Position numbers and translations under genes: made by a program. Below, in pieces: positions 1 to 10,181 of a stretch of DNA of 64,000 nt (the first letter of the stretch is position 1; every line of letters starts with the position of its first letter). Below the pieces are notes generated by a model. The model did no database searches and was not told the DNA's origin. It saw only the letters and a program-made list of their open reading frames with translations. Location: assembly GCF_029784155.1 (NCBI RefSeq), contig NC_073692.1, positions 332,401,920-332,465,919 on the forward strand, given 5' to 3'. Origin of the DNA: Uranotaenia lowii (lineage: Eukaryota; Arthropoda; Insecta; Diptera; Culicidae).

Positions 1-1295
1 TGATTTCCATGGATTTGTCGCGCTTTACAAAGCGCTCAGTATGACAGGTCTGCGCTTTTTCCATGGAGATCAAATGAGAGCTGGTTTGTCGTGTGAACGC
101 GTTGCGTTGCTTGTAGCTTCAGCATGACTTCAGCCTAACTGTACTAAACATAGCAAAAACTATCAAATTAAGCACCGAGCATGACAACCTTTGATATTCT
201 CGAGTGCATGTGAGCATCATGTGAGCGATCAAGGTTTCTGGACAGTGAAGATTTACAAACCCATTTCTCCAAAACTGCTGTTTTCCAGTTCCCTATTTTT
301 CTTCTTATTTTTTTGTTTTTGACCTGCCTCCAAAAATACTCGATAGATTGACGATTTGGGGGTGTTTTAAGTTTTAAGGCGTTGAAGATATTATACAGTA
401 TTAACATTCGTACGAAATTACCGAATTTCTCAACTTTAGGTACCTTATTAGAAGCTTCCTAGGAGCTAGCACGTGGCAAACCTAATTTCATCACGAAAAA
501 GTTTTAGAACGGTCAAACAATCCACATCGTTGAGTTATAAAACTCCATGTTTCATGTTATTAATTTAAAAACTTTTCTGATTTATGAAATCTTCGATTTT
601 GCATTTCATGGGCGCTTCACGAAAACCCAGACAGAAAATCCCTCATGCCTTCCATTGTGTTCATTTGACACTCCTGACATATAAAAAATCTGTATATATC
701 TATTGTTTTTCCACTAATCTGTACAATTATATTTCGGAAAATATCCTTTGAAGAATTTAAAATTTGGCGCAACACCCATTATCAGGCTTGGTTCCACAGA
801 AGAAACAAAAAGGATGTAGATTTTTCAATTTTCTCATACAGAAGTTCAAATTTACTCATGTAAAGGTCACTTAAAATTTTGGGTTCGAGAAATTCAAAAA
901 TGACCCCAAATCGACTCAGTCTAATATCACAAGCTAAATCGATAATGTGTATGTAAATACTTATACCCATCATTTTACAATATACGAAATACTCGATTTC
1001 ATGACCTTTGGCTTAGAAGACACAATTTATGGATGAAAATGAATTGAATTTCCATAGGCCCCACAAAGTTGATATTCTGTTTTGGTTAGATCTAAAATCC
1101 TGCCATTGTGCGAAAACTGTGGTGGAGTGATGAAAAGTCAAGTAGGTATGCTGTTTTGTGCCGACGGAGAAGAAATTGGCAAATTTGCCGTAACTTCAAA
1201 TAAATTAAAGGTTTTGAGGGAGGGATGAATGACCCTAAAGATGTTAAAATCCCAATGATCAAATAAATAAATAAATTAAGGATTTGAATAATTTC
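1..1295. other. Intergenic or intronic AT-rich DNA, no gene seen
   Basis: No reading frame here has recognisable protein similarity. About 843-930 closely resembles 38985-39120 (both contain gagaaattcaaaaatgaccc), so part of it is an old dispersed repeat. An (aaat)n tract lies near 1260-1276. Confidence 0.6.
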
Positions 1296-1342
1296 GAAGG
1301 TCAAGCTTCAGGATCTTCTCCGTTTCCTGAAGCTTGACCTTC
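1296..1342. repeat. Perfect 18-bp inverted repeat (hairpin)
   Basis: Arm 1296-1313 (gaaggtcaagcttcagga) is the exact reverse complement of 1325-1342, with an 11-nt loop. It may be a MITE remnant or a structured RNA. Nothing around it decides which. Confidence 0.85.
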
Positions 1343-1456
1343 AAAATTCGAACTGATATGCATTTTTAATATTAAGAAAATAATTATCCGAATATAAATA
1401 AAAAAGATATAGGGGGAAGTTGTCTACTACCGGACACTTAAGGTTTTTAAGCAATA

Positions 1457-2739
1457 AAGGGTGATACGGTCAAAATTTGGTCAATATCAACTTGACGTAT
1501 TTCTTTCAATTTTGCATTTAAAAAACCTGAACACCCCTCGTTTTGAAGGTGTGTGTGTGTGTATAGAATGTTGCTCCTATTTTGATTTTGGAATTCACTC
1601 TTCAGTTGTCAAAATGCCGTCCAAGGAAGAAGAGCAGCGTATCAAAATTTTGCTCGCGCATCGCGAAAATCCGAGCTACTCGCACGCAAAGCTGGCAAAA
1701 TCGCTAAAAGTTTCCAAATCAACCGTTACAAATGCAATTAAAGCGTTTGGAGAACGTTTGTCGACAGCCAGGAAGTCTGGATCGGGGGGAAATCGAAAAC
1801 CGGAAGCCGCTGCGACGACAAAGAGAGTTGCTGGTAGTTTCAAGCGAAACCCTAACCTCTCTCTCTCCGAGATGCCGCAAATAAGCTGGGTATATCGTCT
1901 ACAACCGTGCATCGAGCCAAAAAACGAGCCGGACTATCGACTCACAAGAAGGTAGTGACTCCAAATCGCGATGATAAACAAAATACTACGGCCAAAGCGT
2001 GATCCCGGAGGCTATACACGACGATGCTGACGTAGTTTGACTGCGTGGTAATAGACGACGAAACCTACGTCAAAGCCGACTACAAGCAGCTTCTGGGACA
2101 GGAGTTTTATACGGCAAAAGGAAGGGGAAAGGTAGCAGATATTTTCAAGCACATGAAACTGTCAAAGTTCGCGAAGAAATATCTGGTTTGGCAAGCCATC
2201 TGTACCTGTGACTTGAAAAGCAGCATTTTCATAGCTTCCGGGACTGTCAACCAAGAAATTTACGTGAAAGAGTGTTTGAATAAACGTCTGCTGCCTTTGC
2301 TGAAGAAACACGGTTGTTCCGTACTTTTTTGGCCGGATTTGGCATCTTGTCATTACGGTAAAAAGGCCATGCAACGTGCAGGTGGTTCCCAAGGACAAGG
2401 ACCCTCCCAACACGCCAGAGCTCCGCCCAATTGAGAAATACTGGGCTATTGTCAAGCGGAACCTAAAGAAGACCAAAAAAACTGCTAAGGACGAGCAGCA
2501 GGAAAACTGGCTTTCTGCGGCGAAGAAGGTGGACAAGGTGGCTGTACAAAATCTGATGGCAGGGGTTAAGCGTAAGGCCCGGCAATTCGGAGTTGGAAAA
2601 GCGGAAGCCTAACTGAATATTTTTCCTGAATTTTATACTAATTAAACTTGAAAAAGGAATTTAATTCGATTTTTTAAATAAACGATTTCACCGATTTACA
2701 CGCCTTTTCGCTTGACCAAATTTTGACCGTATCACCCTT
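1457..2739 (+). mobile_element. DD37E mariner-type transposon (ITmD37E), copy 1, degenerate
   Basis: The 28-bp terminal inverted repeats, beginning aagggtgatacggtcaaaat, match perfectly at 1457-1484 and 2712-2739. They are flanked by the TA target duplication (1455-1456 and 2740-2741). The 1283-bp element encodes a broken transposase on the plus strand. A second copy lies inverted at 10182-11503. A short GT tract near 1550 sits in the leader; the other copy has a longer tract at the same place. Confidence 0.93.
1614..2612 (+). pseudogene. Broken DD37E transposase (copy 1)
   Basis: The ATG at 1614 opens a frame starting MPSKEEEQR, followed by a helix-turn-helix region (HAKLAKSLKVSKSTVTNAI) typical of mariner/Tc1 DNA-binding domains. 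The frame is lost near 1865. Later pieces in other frames carry the first catalytic motif DDETY (about 2055), the second FWPDLASCHY (about 2330) and the third PIEKYW (about 2430). Sequence is missing after KKAM near 2368, where the other copy has a WYAANN-like stretch, so the second-to-third catalytic spacing is also damaged. Several frameshifts and stops make this non-functional. The family normally cuts and pastes DNA at TA dinucleotides in the nucleus. Confidence 0.92.
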
Positions 2740-2741
2740 TA

Positions 2742-4480
2742 AGTGTTTTTTCCGCATTAGATACAGACTGAACAAAATGTAGAGTCTCAATGACATTGCA
2801 GAACTAACTACGTGGTATTTCTTAAAATGAAGCTCAATAAAATAGCCAGCTTTCAATTCAACCTTAAATCTGTCTACTTAGCACTAAACGTATTTGATAA
2901 AACTATAATTGCATGCGCTTTAACAAGTGCGATAAAATTTTTCTCCCGATATTAAAATGCTATTTTTCGTTTCAAAAATCCTATGCACTAATTTTTTGAC
3001 CGAACCTGTTTCCCCCGGGTGTTCAAAGTTGCCCGTTGTCTGGATGATGATAGATAACCGGATATGTATTCTAAAAATAAAAGTGCTGTAAAGTAATAAA
3101 CATACAGTAACAACAGGGCTGGCTGGCTGCTGCTGTTATGTTCCCTTTTCCCAAAGCTCCCAAAGCTAGGTCGGGTTCCGTGTGGGCCCTACAACGTCGT
3201 CGTTGTCGGTCGCCCTGAATAGAGATAGATAAGACATGCGATCTTAATCACAGCTCACAGCAGCTAGTTGCGGCGGCTGGCGGGATCGCTTCGACGTCTC
3301 CCGTTCACTCGCTCTCGGTGGTTATTGTTTGTTTGTCGATGGGAAGTTTTTTTTTCATGAAATTGATAAACAATGAGTACACGAAATTACTCATCAACAT
3401 CGGAAACAGCACACAACGACCAGCTACTAGGTGGAATGGGTGCTCTCTATATATGCATATACCATAGGTATTTGTACACTTAATTCTCGAACTGGACTGA
3501 TCCGGAGCGTGGTGTTGCTTCCAGACCTAGCATCCAGAAGTAGAAGTAGCAGCAAGCAGCTGTTGGCTAGATTGGATGGATGGAAGTCACTCAACACCGC
3601 CAAATCAACGAGAGATGTGTCGTTTTCATAAGCCTATTTCACATAACCCGCACATCTCCCTACGTCTACAGGTGTGCTTGGCGATGTCTCTTTTCGCCAT
3701 ACCTACCAAAAAATATATTTTTCATGTTTATAATGAGTGGTGGGAATTAAGGGTGGAATGAGGACAGGGGGAAGTCAAAGTGCGAAGGGTATTTGGTTGG
3801 GGGTGGCCAAATGCGAAAAGCTAGGGGGATGATGGCTGGCTGGTTGACTGACTGGACTGGACACGAACGCGAGTGCAAATATTCGCCTATGGCGCTTCTC
3901 TATCTTTGACTCTCCCTTCCTCGGTGCTCTAACAAAACCCACAGCAGCTCTAGGGACGCTGATGGGGAGAAACGGCTGAACTAAAAAAAGCATCAGCAGT
4001 ACACAAATTCGCTCGGCCGCTCGCTTGCGTATATGTGTCAGGTGGTGCCTATTCGACTAACTTCGTCGACTAAACGCAGAGCTGACTGAGGCGGGCGGCC
4101 AGAACAGAACGCGTATAGGTAGTGCTGCTTGTTTTGCAGGTCGTCGATTTCGGAGATAGACACTGCGCTGCAATAAATGGATTGGCGGCAGATGGTGGTA
4201 GTAACCACTTAGAAGTAGCAGCAGCAGTATCATCAATCCAGTAGTAGTACATATTGGTAGTAGTGTGTAGTAGATTTACATCAAGCATAGATAATCGGAA
4301 ATTGGATCTGGCCCATTCCCCATGATAGCGACATGCCTACTACACTTATCGAGCCGTTTCCAGAGCAGGTAGCTTTATCCAAAACACATTCGATATCGAT
4401 TCATAACTTTTACGATGCATGTACCGTCGTTTTCGCCATCTTATGCCATGCGTTGATACTCCACCACCGTAAGGTGGTAA
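2742..4480. other. Non-coding DNA including a GC-richer block
   Basis: About 3000-4400 is richer in GC and in CAG/CTG-like trinucleotide runs than its surroundings, as seen in introns or upstream regions of insect developmental genes. No exon with plausible splice sites and protein similarity was recognised. The short ORFs look like chance. Confidence 0.4.
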
Positions 4481-4869
4481 TGGAGTGCTCAATTTAAAAG
4501 AGTTAGTTTGGGAATATTTATTTTGTTCGATATTAATTTTAAATTAACTATAAACATGAAGCAACGATTGTGTTTTTCACAATAACCAATTTTGAACATC
4601 AAATCATTCATTTATCTGTACCTTTCCAATTTGAGTATATTTCAAGTCAAAGCTCTGTAAAAAAAATTCAATAATACACTTCAAATAATTTTCACTTGAG
4701 ATGTAAGTGGCATCTGGGGTAAACTATGTCCATACCAGGGTGGTCCAAAAATAGGGATATATTCCGAAATCAAAACCTTGAGTAATGAAATCGTTCCTTG
4801 GCCTGCCAAAAGGCCCATGTCAAATTTCAACTCGTTTGGTAAATTCAACGGTACGGTTCGCTTCCAAAA

Positions 4870-5078
4870 AAACCGTTCTTGATTATTTTGATAAATCTTG
4901 TTAAAAAACTCGTTTTAAACGCAAAAATTTAATTGTTTATGTTTAATTTGGCAAATAAAGTAAATAAATCCGACAAAGTCCGTATTTCAACGAAATACGG
5001 GCATCCTTTTTCAAATTTTGTATTACATATCCGTGAGCAAGTCCGGATAAAATCGGGCAATCTGACAAGCTTACTCTA
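4870..5078 (+). repeat. Partial copy of the tccggataaa MITE family
   Basis: The stretch holding ccgacaaagtcc, aaatacgggcatcc and caagtccggataaaatcggg resembles the right half of the complete MITE at 5530-5977. It ends with caatctgacaagctta, a decayed version of that element's terminus. The left half and a target duplication are absent. Confidence 0.55.
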
Positions 5079-5159
5079 AGGGGTCGCTCAACGATGCTCA
5101 AGTTTGTACGGAAATTTTACACTATCTGTTCTAGCAAAACTGTAAAATACACTTTTGAC

Positions 5160-5345
5160 TCAAATTGACCGAGAAAATAAGGCTATTCGGTGCTGGTATA
5201 GTATATTGTAGATAAATGGTCCATGAGGGATAATCAACACTCTAACACAACAATAGTTATTTGTTGAAATTCGGCCCAATCGGCGGAATCGCAAGTTACA
5301 GCTGTTTGAGTTTGGAGGACCGACTTTTTTTTACCTTCTTTTTTT
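5160..5345 (+). repeat. Dispersed repeat shared with about 62330-62465
   Basis: The stretch attacagctgttt...agtttgg...cgacttttttt occurs here (about 5292-5335) and again near 62412-62455 in the same orientation, with related sequence on both sides. Family unknown. Confidence 0.45.
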
Positions 5346-5529
5346 CCCATTGTAAATACTTGCCGAAGCTATTTTTATAGCACAACTCGGAACGGAACTG
5401 CCTATCGACTAGTCCTATAATGGTCCAGTTACAGCGGTAAAATGACCAACGTTACCGTTTATACTTCGAAGATTTTGCAATCTTTTATACTCCGTAGAGA
5501 TATTTTGTATTCTTTTATACTCCTAGAGT

Positions 5530-5977
5530 AAGGTTGACAGATTTTTTTCAGCACGTATCTAGGCCGGACAAATCTAGACTGTTTTATCCAAAAACCAGGA
5601 AAAATCCGGGCATTCCATTTCTAAATTGTCGACCAAAATCCGGGCCAATTTGGTCAAAGCCTGAGAATAACTCATCAAAAATTAAGAAAAAAATCAAAAT
5701 TTATCAACAGATTCTAAATCGTATGTTAGGCTTTCCGTTAACCTTTTATGATTATTTTTATGAAACTTGCTCAAAAAAATTCGTTTTGGACGCTTAAATA
5801 AAAAATTTAAAACACATTTACTTTAGTTTCATTTGAGAATGCAAATGAGAATAAACCCGGGCAAAATCCGGGCGCTTCCATTGAAACCCGGTCAACCGGG
5901 CCTGACCGGACTTTTCCCAAATTGTATATTGAATATCTGGGCAACACCGGATGAAACCATGCAAGCTGTCAACCTTA
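5530..5977. mobile_element. MITE with TIR aaggttgacag and 9-bp target duplication
   Basis: Ends read aaggttgacag (5530-5540) and ctgtcaacctta (5966-5977), an inverted repeat. The duplication tcctagagt is perfect at 5521-5529 and 5978-5986. The interior is a series of ccggg(c)-type repeats. A related copy lies inverted at about 50570-51028 and a half copy at 4870-5078. No transposase is encoded. An 8-9 bp duplication would fit hAT, P or Mutator-type mobilisation. Confidence 0.8.
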
Positions 5978-6447
5978 TCCTAGAGTTAATAACTACATTT
6001 TCATTTCTTCGTGTGTTTTATTTTCGTTGTGTGGTTAAATTTTTACGTCCGTGGACTTCCTTAATATTTTCTTTACCTAGATTGGAAGCGGTGAGATCCA
6101 ATCCCCCGTCGCCTAGTTTATAAGACTCGCTAGCCATTAGGATAAACACCCGGCATTTTTTAGACATTGGGCCTTTCAATGTTATAATACAAATTGTAAA
6201 AAAAAAGATTATTTCCTATACGTTTCGGATCCGAATCGTTTTGAAAAAAAATCAAACTTTTTCCAGCTGTTTCATGAAAATAATTATGAAAAATTCATTA
6301 TGTTCCGATTATATATTAACTTCAAGAAATAGTTATTTTCATTGTAACTGCACTTAAAAATTTTCCGAAACATAACGTCTGCGAAAAGCATCTCCGCAAC
6401 CAGATTGTTTGAGAGAGTAGAAAAATGAAACTAATATTAAAATATTA

Positions 6448-6843
6448 TGTTTATGTTGAAAAAGTTTCTCAGCGATTTCAGTCTCATAAAGTCATAAACG
6501 ATGTTTATTATATCCGTCGTTTCGGCATGTTTATTTTGCCTTTATCAATTAATCTGGCGAGTTGGAAAAAGTTAAAAAAAAAATTATTTATTATTATAAC
6601 AGCTAATCTGATTCCTTACTTCTAGTCGTTTTAATATTATGAAGCCAAGACAAAATAAATAAAATAATATCTTGAGGACAACGAGGCATTTAACTGCCAT
6701 AAAACTACTTGTAAATAAAAAAAACAAATCAAAGAGTGAAAAAAATCAAATAAAAAAACATGCTGAAACGTCGGACGTAGTAAACAAATATCGTTTTATG
6801 ATTTTCTGAGACTGAAATCGCTGAGAAACTTTTTCAACATAAC
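6448..6843. repeat. Foldback element with about 90-bp arms
   Basis: The left arm about 6448-6540 (contains aaaaagtttctcagcgattt) is the inverted counterpart of the right arm about 6751-6843, with an AT-rich centre. No transposase and no clear target duplication. Confidence 0.65.
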
Positions 6844-6975
6844 CGGATCAGTCGATAAAAAATTTAAATAATATTATTTATTAATAATATTAAATATTAT
6901 GTTTATGTTAAATTATTTTAAACTCATCAAGTTTATAAATAGTTGATCCACTTGATCTTTAAAAGTTACAAGTTA

Positions 6976-7079
6976 TAGAGTATGGTGGGGTAAAAGTACG
7001 ACCTTAGTGCTATCCTATTTTTAGAAAATTTAGAAAACGTACTTTTACCCGACTCGTACTTTTACCCCACCTTACTCTT
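6976..7079. repeat. Short hairpin MITE
   Basis: The left end ggtggggtaaaagtacg (6984-7000) is matched by an inverted cgtacttttaccccacc (7055-7071). A third copy of cgtacttttaccc lies at 7038-7050. About 100 bp in total. Confidence 0.7.
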
Positions 7080-7099
7080 CTGATTCTAACTTTGGTCAT

Positions 7100-7253
7100 T
7101 CAGTTGAATGAATAGTTGAACTACGACATGTTTTAAGATTAACACGACATTTTTATCAAGCCATGGAAGTGTTGGATTGTACAATTGTACACTTAGAATC
7201 AAGTCGAATACAATTTCCGATTACTCTTTGATTGCCGTTGCCCAATATTCTTC
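7100..7253 (-). pseudogene. C-terminal remnant of a DD37E transposase, 3' of the LINE
   Basis: Reading the minus strand from 7253, the sequence gives EEYWATAIKE, the expected continuation of the PIE(E/K)YW motif that holds the third catalytic residue. Farther on, LDKNVVLILK resembles the KKVDK...VQNLM segment of related transposases in this window. Stops interrupt it. It is the other side of the relic at 9589-9870. The LINE at 7254-9588 separates the halves, and ccaatattcttc (7242-7253) is duplicated at 9589-9600. Confidence 0.75.
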
Positions 7254-9588
7254 TTAGCTTAGCTTAGCTTAATGATCCCGCGCCGATCCTCCGGTGCATA
7301 GGGCCGTGGTAAAAGACCTCCACTGTTGACTATCCGGAGCCAGCGTCTTCACTTGGTCCCAGTCAAGATTCTCGTCGACAGTTCGGATTTCAGCGGCTAG
7401 GCTTCGCCGCCACGAGTTTCTGGGTCTGCCTCTTCTTCGATGACCTTCTGGATTCCAATCTAGCGCCTCTCTGCAAATCTCGTTTTCATCTCTTCGCAGC
7501 TTGTGCCCAATCCATCTCCACTTACGTTCCCGAATCTCGATTTCTAGCGCCTTTTGATGACACCGGCGATGTAGTTCCTCATTCGAGATCCAGTTGCCAG
7601 GCCACCAAGCGCGGATGATATTCCGCAGGCAGCGGTTTACAAATACTTGCAGTTTTCGCGTCGTCACCGCATATGTGCACCAAGTTTCGCACCCGTACAG
7701 CAATACGGATTTGACGTTTGAGTTGAAGATTCGGATTTTCGTTCGTAGAGAGATCTGGCGTGACCGCCAGATGTTTCGGAGACTCGCAAACGCAAATCGG
7801 GCCTTTCTGATCCGGGTTTCGATGTCTTTTCTGGTACCACCATCAGGCGTTATCTGGCTACCAAGATACTGGAAGCACTCCACTTTCTCAATTTGTTGCC
7901 CAGCTACCATGAAACTGGAGGGATTTTCTGTGTTGATCTCCATCGACTTGGTCTTTCCGACATTGACTTTGAGACCTGCTGCCTTGGAACTTTCGGTGAG
8001 GTCGTCGAGTTTGCTCTGCATGTCCGGTTGTGTTTGGGCGAGCAAAACAATATCGTCAGCCAGGTCAAGGTCGTTCAGTTGCTCCATTGTTGAAGAATTC
8101 CACGGCAATCCTTGGTTCGGTGCACAGTCAATCGATCCAATCAGAATCTCATCCATTACGATTAGAAAAAGTAGCGGTGATAGAATACATCCTTGTCTCA
8201 CTCCAGCAGTTACCGGGATTGGTTCGGACAAGACACCGTCGTGCAAGACCTTGCACGAAAATGCCTCGTACTGTGCTTCGATGAGATGGACTAGTTTCTC
8301 TGGGACCCCTCGTCGCCTTAGAGCCGCCCAGATGTTTTCATGGTTAAGTCGGTCGAATGCTTTTTCGAAATCAACGAACACCAGCAGAAGAGAGTCCTGG
8401 AATTCGTTGATTTGTTCCAGTATGATTCGTAGTGTTGTGATGTGGTTCACACATGATCGTCCGGATCGGAATCCAGCTTGTTGCCGTCGGAGTGTAGCGT
8501 CGATTTTCTCCTGGATCCTGTTCAGGATCACCTTGCAGAGTACTTTGAGGGTTGTACAGATCAACGTTATGCCTCGCCAGTTACCACACTCTGTCAGGTC
8601 TCCTTTCTTCGGGACCTTTACGAGGATACCCTGCATCCAGTCGGCCGGGAATGTTGCAGTATCCCAGATGTAAGCGAAAAGACGGTGCAACATTTGTGCT
8701 GACAGGGCAGGGTCGGCTTTCAGCATTTCAGCAGGGATGCAATCGATCCCAGGTGCTTTGTTGGATTTCATGTTTTTGATTGCCGCTTCTATTTCAGCCA
8801 GCGAGGGCGCTTCCGAGTTGACGCCATTTATGCGACTCATTGTTGGCGCTTCGAGCTGCGGGTTCTGTTGGCCATCGCTATTCGTGACTCGGAAGAGTTG
8901 TTCGAAGTGCTCAGTCCATGGTTTGAGCTGATCTGTTCGATCGGTCAATAACTGACCTGCTCGGTCTTTCAGCGGCATTCTTGCATTAGTCCTTGCACCA
9001 CTGAGGCGGCGAGAAATGTCATATAGTAATTGGATATCTCCATTGGCGGCGGCTCTTTCTCCCTCTTCGGCTAGGGAGTTTGTCCAGGCTCTCTTGTCTC
9101 GTCTACAAGCTCGTTTAACTGCCTTTTCCAGCTCCGCATATCGTAAGCGGGCGGCTGCTTTGGCTGACCCGGTACATGCCTGCTCAATTCCGACTTTCGC
9201 CTTTCTCCGATCATCGACCATCCTCCAAGTTTCATCTGACATCCATTCACTTCTTCTTCCACAAACTTTACCGAGAGTACCATGGCTCGTCGTGATAAAG
9301 GCATTCTTGATTCCACACCACTGTTCTTCGACTGTTCCGTCTGTCGGCAGCTCCGAGGCTCGGGATTCTAGCTGTTCAACGTATGCCCTTTTCACCTCTG
9401 GATTCTCCAACCGGCGGACGTCGTATCGACACCCGACTTTCTCCTCGCGCCGTTGGACACGCGCAACTCTCAGTCGTATCTCACCAAGGACGAGGTGATG
9501 GTCAGATGCAATGTCTGCGCTTCGTTTGTTGCGGACATCAAGAAGGCTCCTTCTCCATTTTCGGCTGATGCAGATGTGGTCAATTTGG
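7254..9588 (-). mobile_element. 5'-truncated RTE-type non-LTR retrotransposon (LINE)
   Basis: The 2335-bp insertion lies between perfect 12-bp target duplications (ccaatattcttc at 7242-7253 and 9589-9600). The 3' end on the minus strand is a short tandem tail, TAA followed by (GCTAA)x3. The stop codon TAA is itself the first part of the tail, so there is essentially no 3' UTR. A microsatellite-like tail instead of poly(A), a very short 3' UTR and an AP endonuclease joined directly to RT point to the RTE clade (JAM1-like). That clade assignment rests on features and not on a tree. The 5' part is missing: only the end of the endonuclease remains. Confidence 0.9.
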
Positions 9589-9728
9589 CCAATATTCTTC
9601 GATGGGACGAAACTGTGGGCAGATGGTGGATTCAAACTTTGTTCAAAAATATCAATATTATTCTTCTGGTACCAATACAATATCTCCCAGGTGTAGTGGC
9701 AGCTAGCTAGATCGGGCTCGAACCTCAC
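7269..9728 (-). CDS. LINE endonuclease-reverse transcriptase ORF fused to a transposase fragment
   Basis: The frame is open for 819 codons. Its first 46 or so codons (9728-9589) are not LINE but an old mariner transposase read in frame (PDLASCHY is visible). There is no ATG: the frame begins at a GTG, and an in-frame stop lies upstream at 9780-9782. From about residue 48 it is LINE: the end of the AP-endonuclease domain with QIDHI and SDHHL (about residues 75-79), then a linker, then reverse transcriptase with VDFEKAFD, GVRQGCILSP and the catalytic LADD (about 556-559). The C-terminal region has LLYGCETW and an RRRGRPRNSWRR segment. The domain normally nicks target DNA and primes cDNA synthesis. 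Without the N-terminal endonuclease half this copy should be immobile, but the rest has no stop or frameshift, which suggests recent insertion. Confidence 0.88.
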   Translation of the reverse strand: MRFEPDLASCHYTWEILYWYQKNNIDIFEQSLNPPSAHSFVPSKNIGQIDHICISRKWRRSLLDVRNKRSADIASDHHLVLGEIRLRVARVQRREEKVGCRYDVRRLENPEVKRAYVEQLESRASELPTDGTVEEQWCGIKNAFITTSHGTLGKVCGRRSEWMSDETWRMVDDRRKAKVGIEQACTGSAKAAARLRYAELEKAVKRACRRDKRAWTNSLAEEGERAAANGDIQLLYDISRRLSGARTNARMPLKDRAGQLLTDRTDQLKPWTEHFEQLFRVTNSDGQQNPQLEAPTMSRINGVNSEAPSLAEIEAAIKNMKSNKAPGIDCIPAEMLKADPALSAQMLHRLFAYIWDTATFPADWMQGILVKVPKKGDLTECGNWRGITLICTTLKVLCKVILNRIQEKIDATLRRQQAGFRSGRSCVNHITTLRIILEQINEFQDSLLLVFVDFEKAFDRLNHENIWAALRRRGVPEKLVHLIEAQYEAFSCKVLHDGVLSEPIPVTAGVRQGCILSPLLFLIVMDEILIGSIDCAPNQGLPWNSSTMEQLNDLDLADDIVLLAQTQPDMQSKLDDLTESSKAAGLKVNVGKTKSMEINTENPSSFMVAGQQIEKVECFQYLGSQITPDGGTRKDIETRIRKARFAFASLRNIWRSRQISLRTKIRIFNSNVKSVLLYGCETWCTYAVTTRKLQVFVNRCLRNIIRAWWPGNWISNEELHRRCHQKALEIEIRERKWRWIGHKLRRDENEICREALDWNPEGHRRRGRPRNSWRRSLAAEIRTVDENLDWDQVKTLAPDSQQWRSFTTALCTGGSARDH

Positions 9729-9870
9729 CGGGCCTTCGTATGACAGGATAATTCGAAAAGCTATCTCCTGAAGATATTTCTATTAGTAAATTTGTCCATA
9801 CATGGTTGCTTCAGTGATAAAAACTTTTGTCTTCTTTCGATAGCCAAATTTACAATTGTCAAATATTTAA
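9589..9870 (-). pseudogene. DD37E transposase relic, 5' of the LINE
   Basis: Minus-strand translation upstream of the LINE gives KKTKVFITEATM, then two stops, then ILSYEGPVRFEPDLASCHY, then WYQKNNIDIF and SLNPPS. Each matches, in order, the second half of the intact DD37E transposase at 46084-47094 (KTKVF, PDLASCHY, EWYATNG, LNPPN). With one lost base the frame reaches PIEEYW, giving the DD37E spacing. The LINE entered precisely at the gaa gaa tat tgg codons. The TIRs of this relic were not found. It is a different lineage from the copies at 1457 and 10182. Confidence 0.82.
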
Positions 9871-10179
9871 ATCCAATCATCAACTTGCGGGAAAATTTAT
9901 CCGCGGAAACATATTTGAATCTATCTGGGACATTCTTAAGGGAAGGAAGGTAAAGTTTTTGTCCCGAGAATTGTCGATCTCGATAGTTCGAAAGCCTTTG
10001 CGATCATTCCTTCTGATCATGAAGGGTTTGCAACGTGGTTGTGCAGAATTATTTTTCCTCTCTCGCGTTCCATCTTGGATTACTTTTCAACGCGTGTACT
10101 TATCATGACAAAATTTTCACTGCCAGATAAACAAACCTTCCAGACCAAAACGCTGCCATTAGTATCTCGGTACGACAAC
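9871..10179. other. Unassigned spacer
   Basis: It lies between the older relic and the TA duplication of the next transposon. It may contain the decayed N-terminal half of the relic, but I could not match it. No other gene is visible. Confidence 0.4.
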
Positions 10180-10181
10180 TA

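Noticed and set aside
7594..8673. 359-aa plus-strand ORF opposite the LINE
   Set aside because: It is the antisense shadow of the reverse transcriptase frame and has no recognisable domain.
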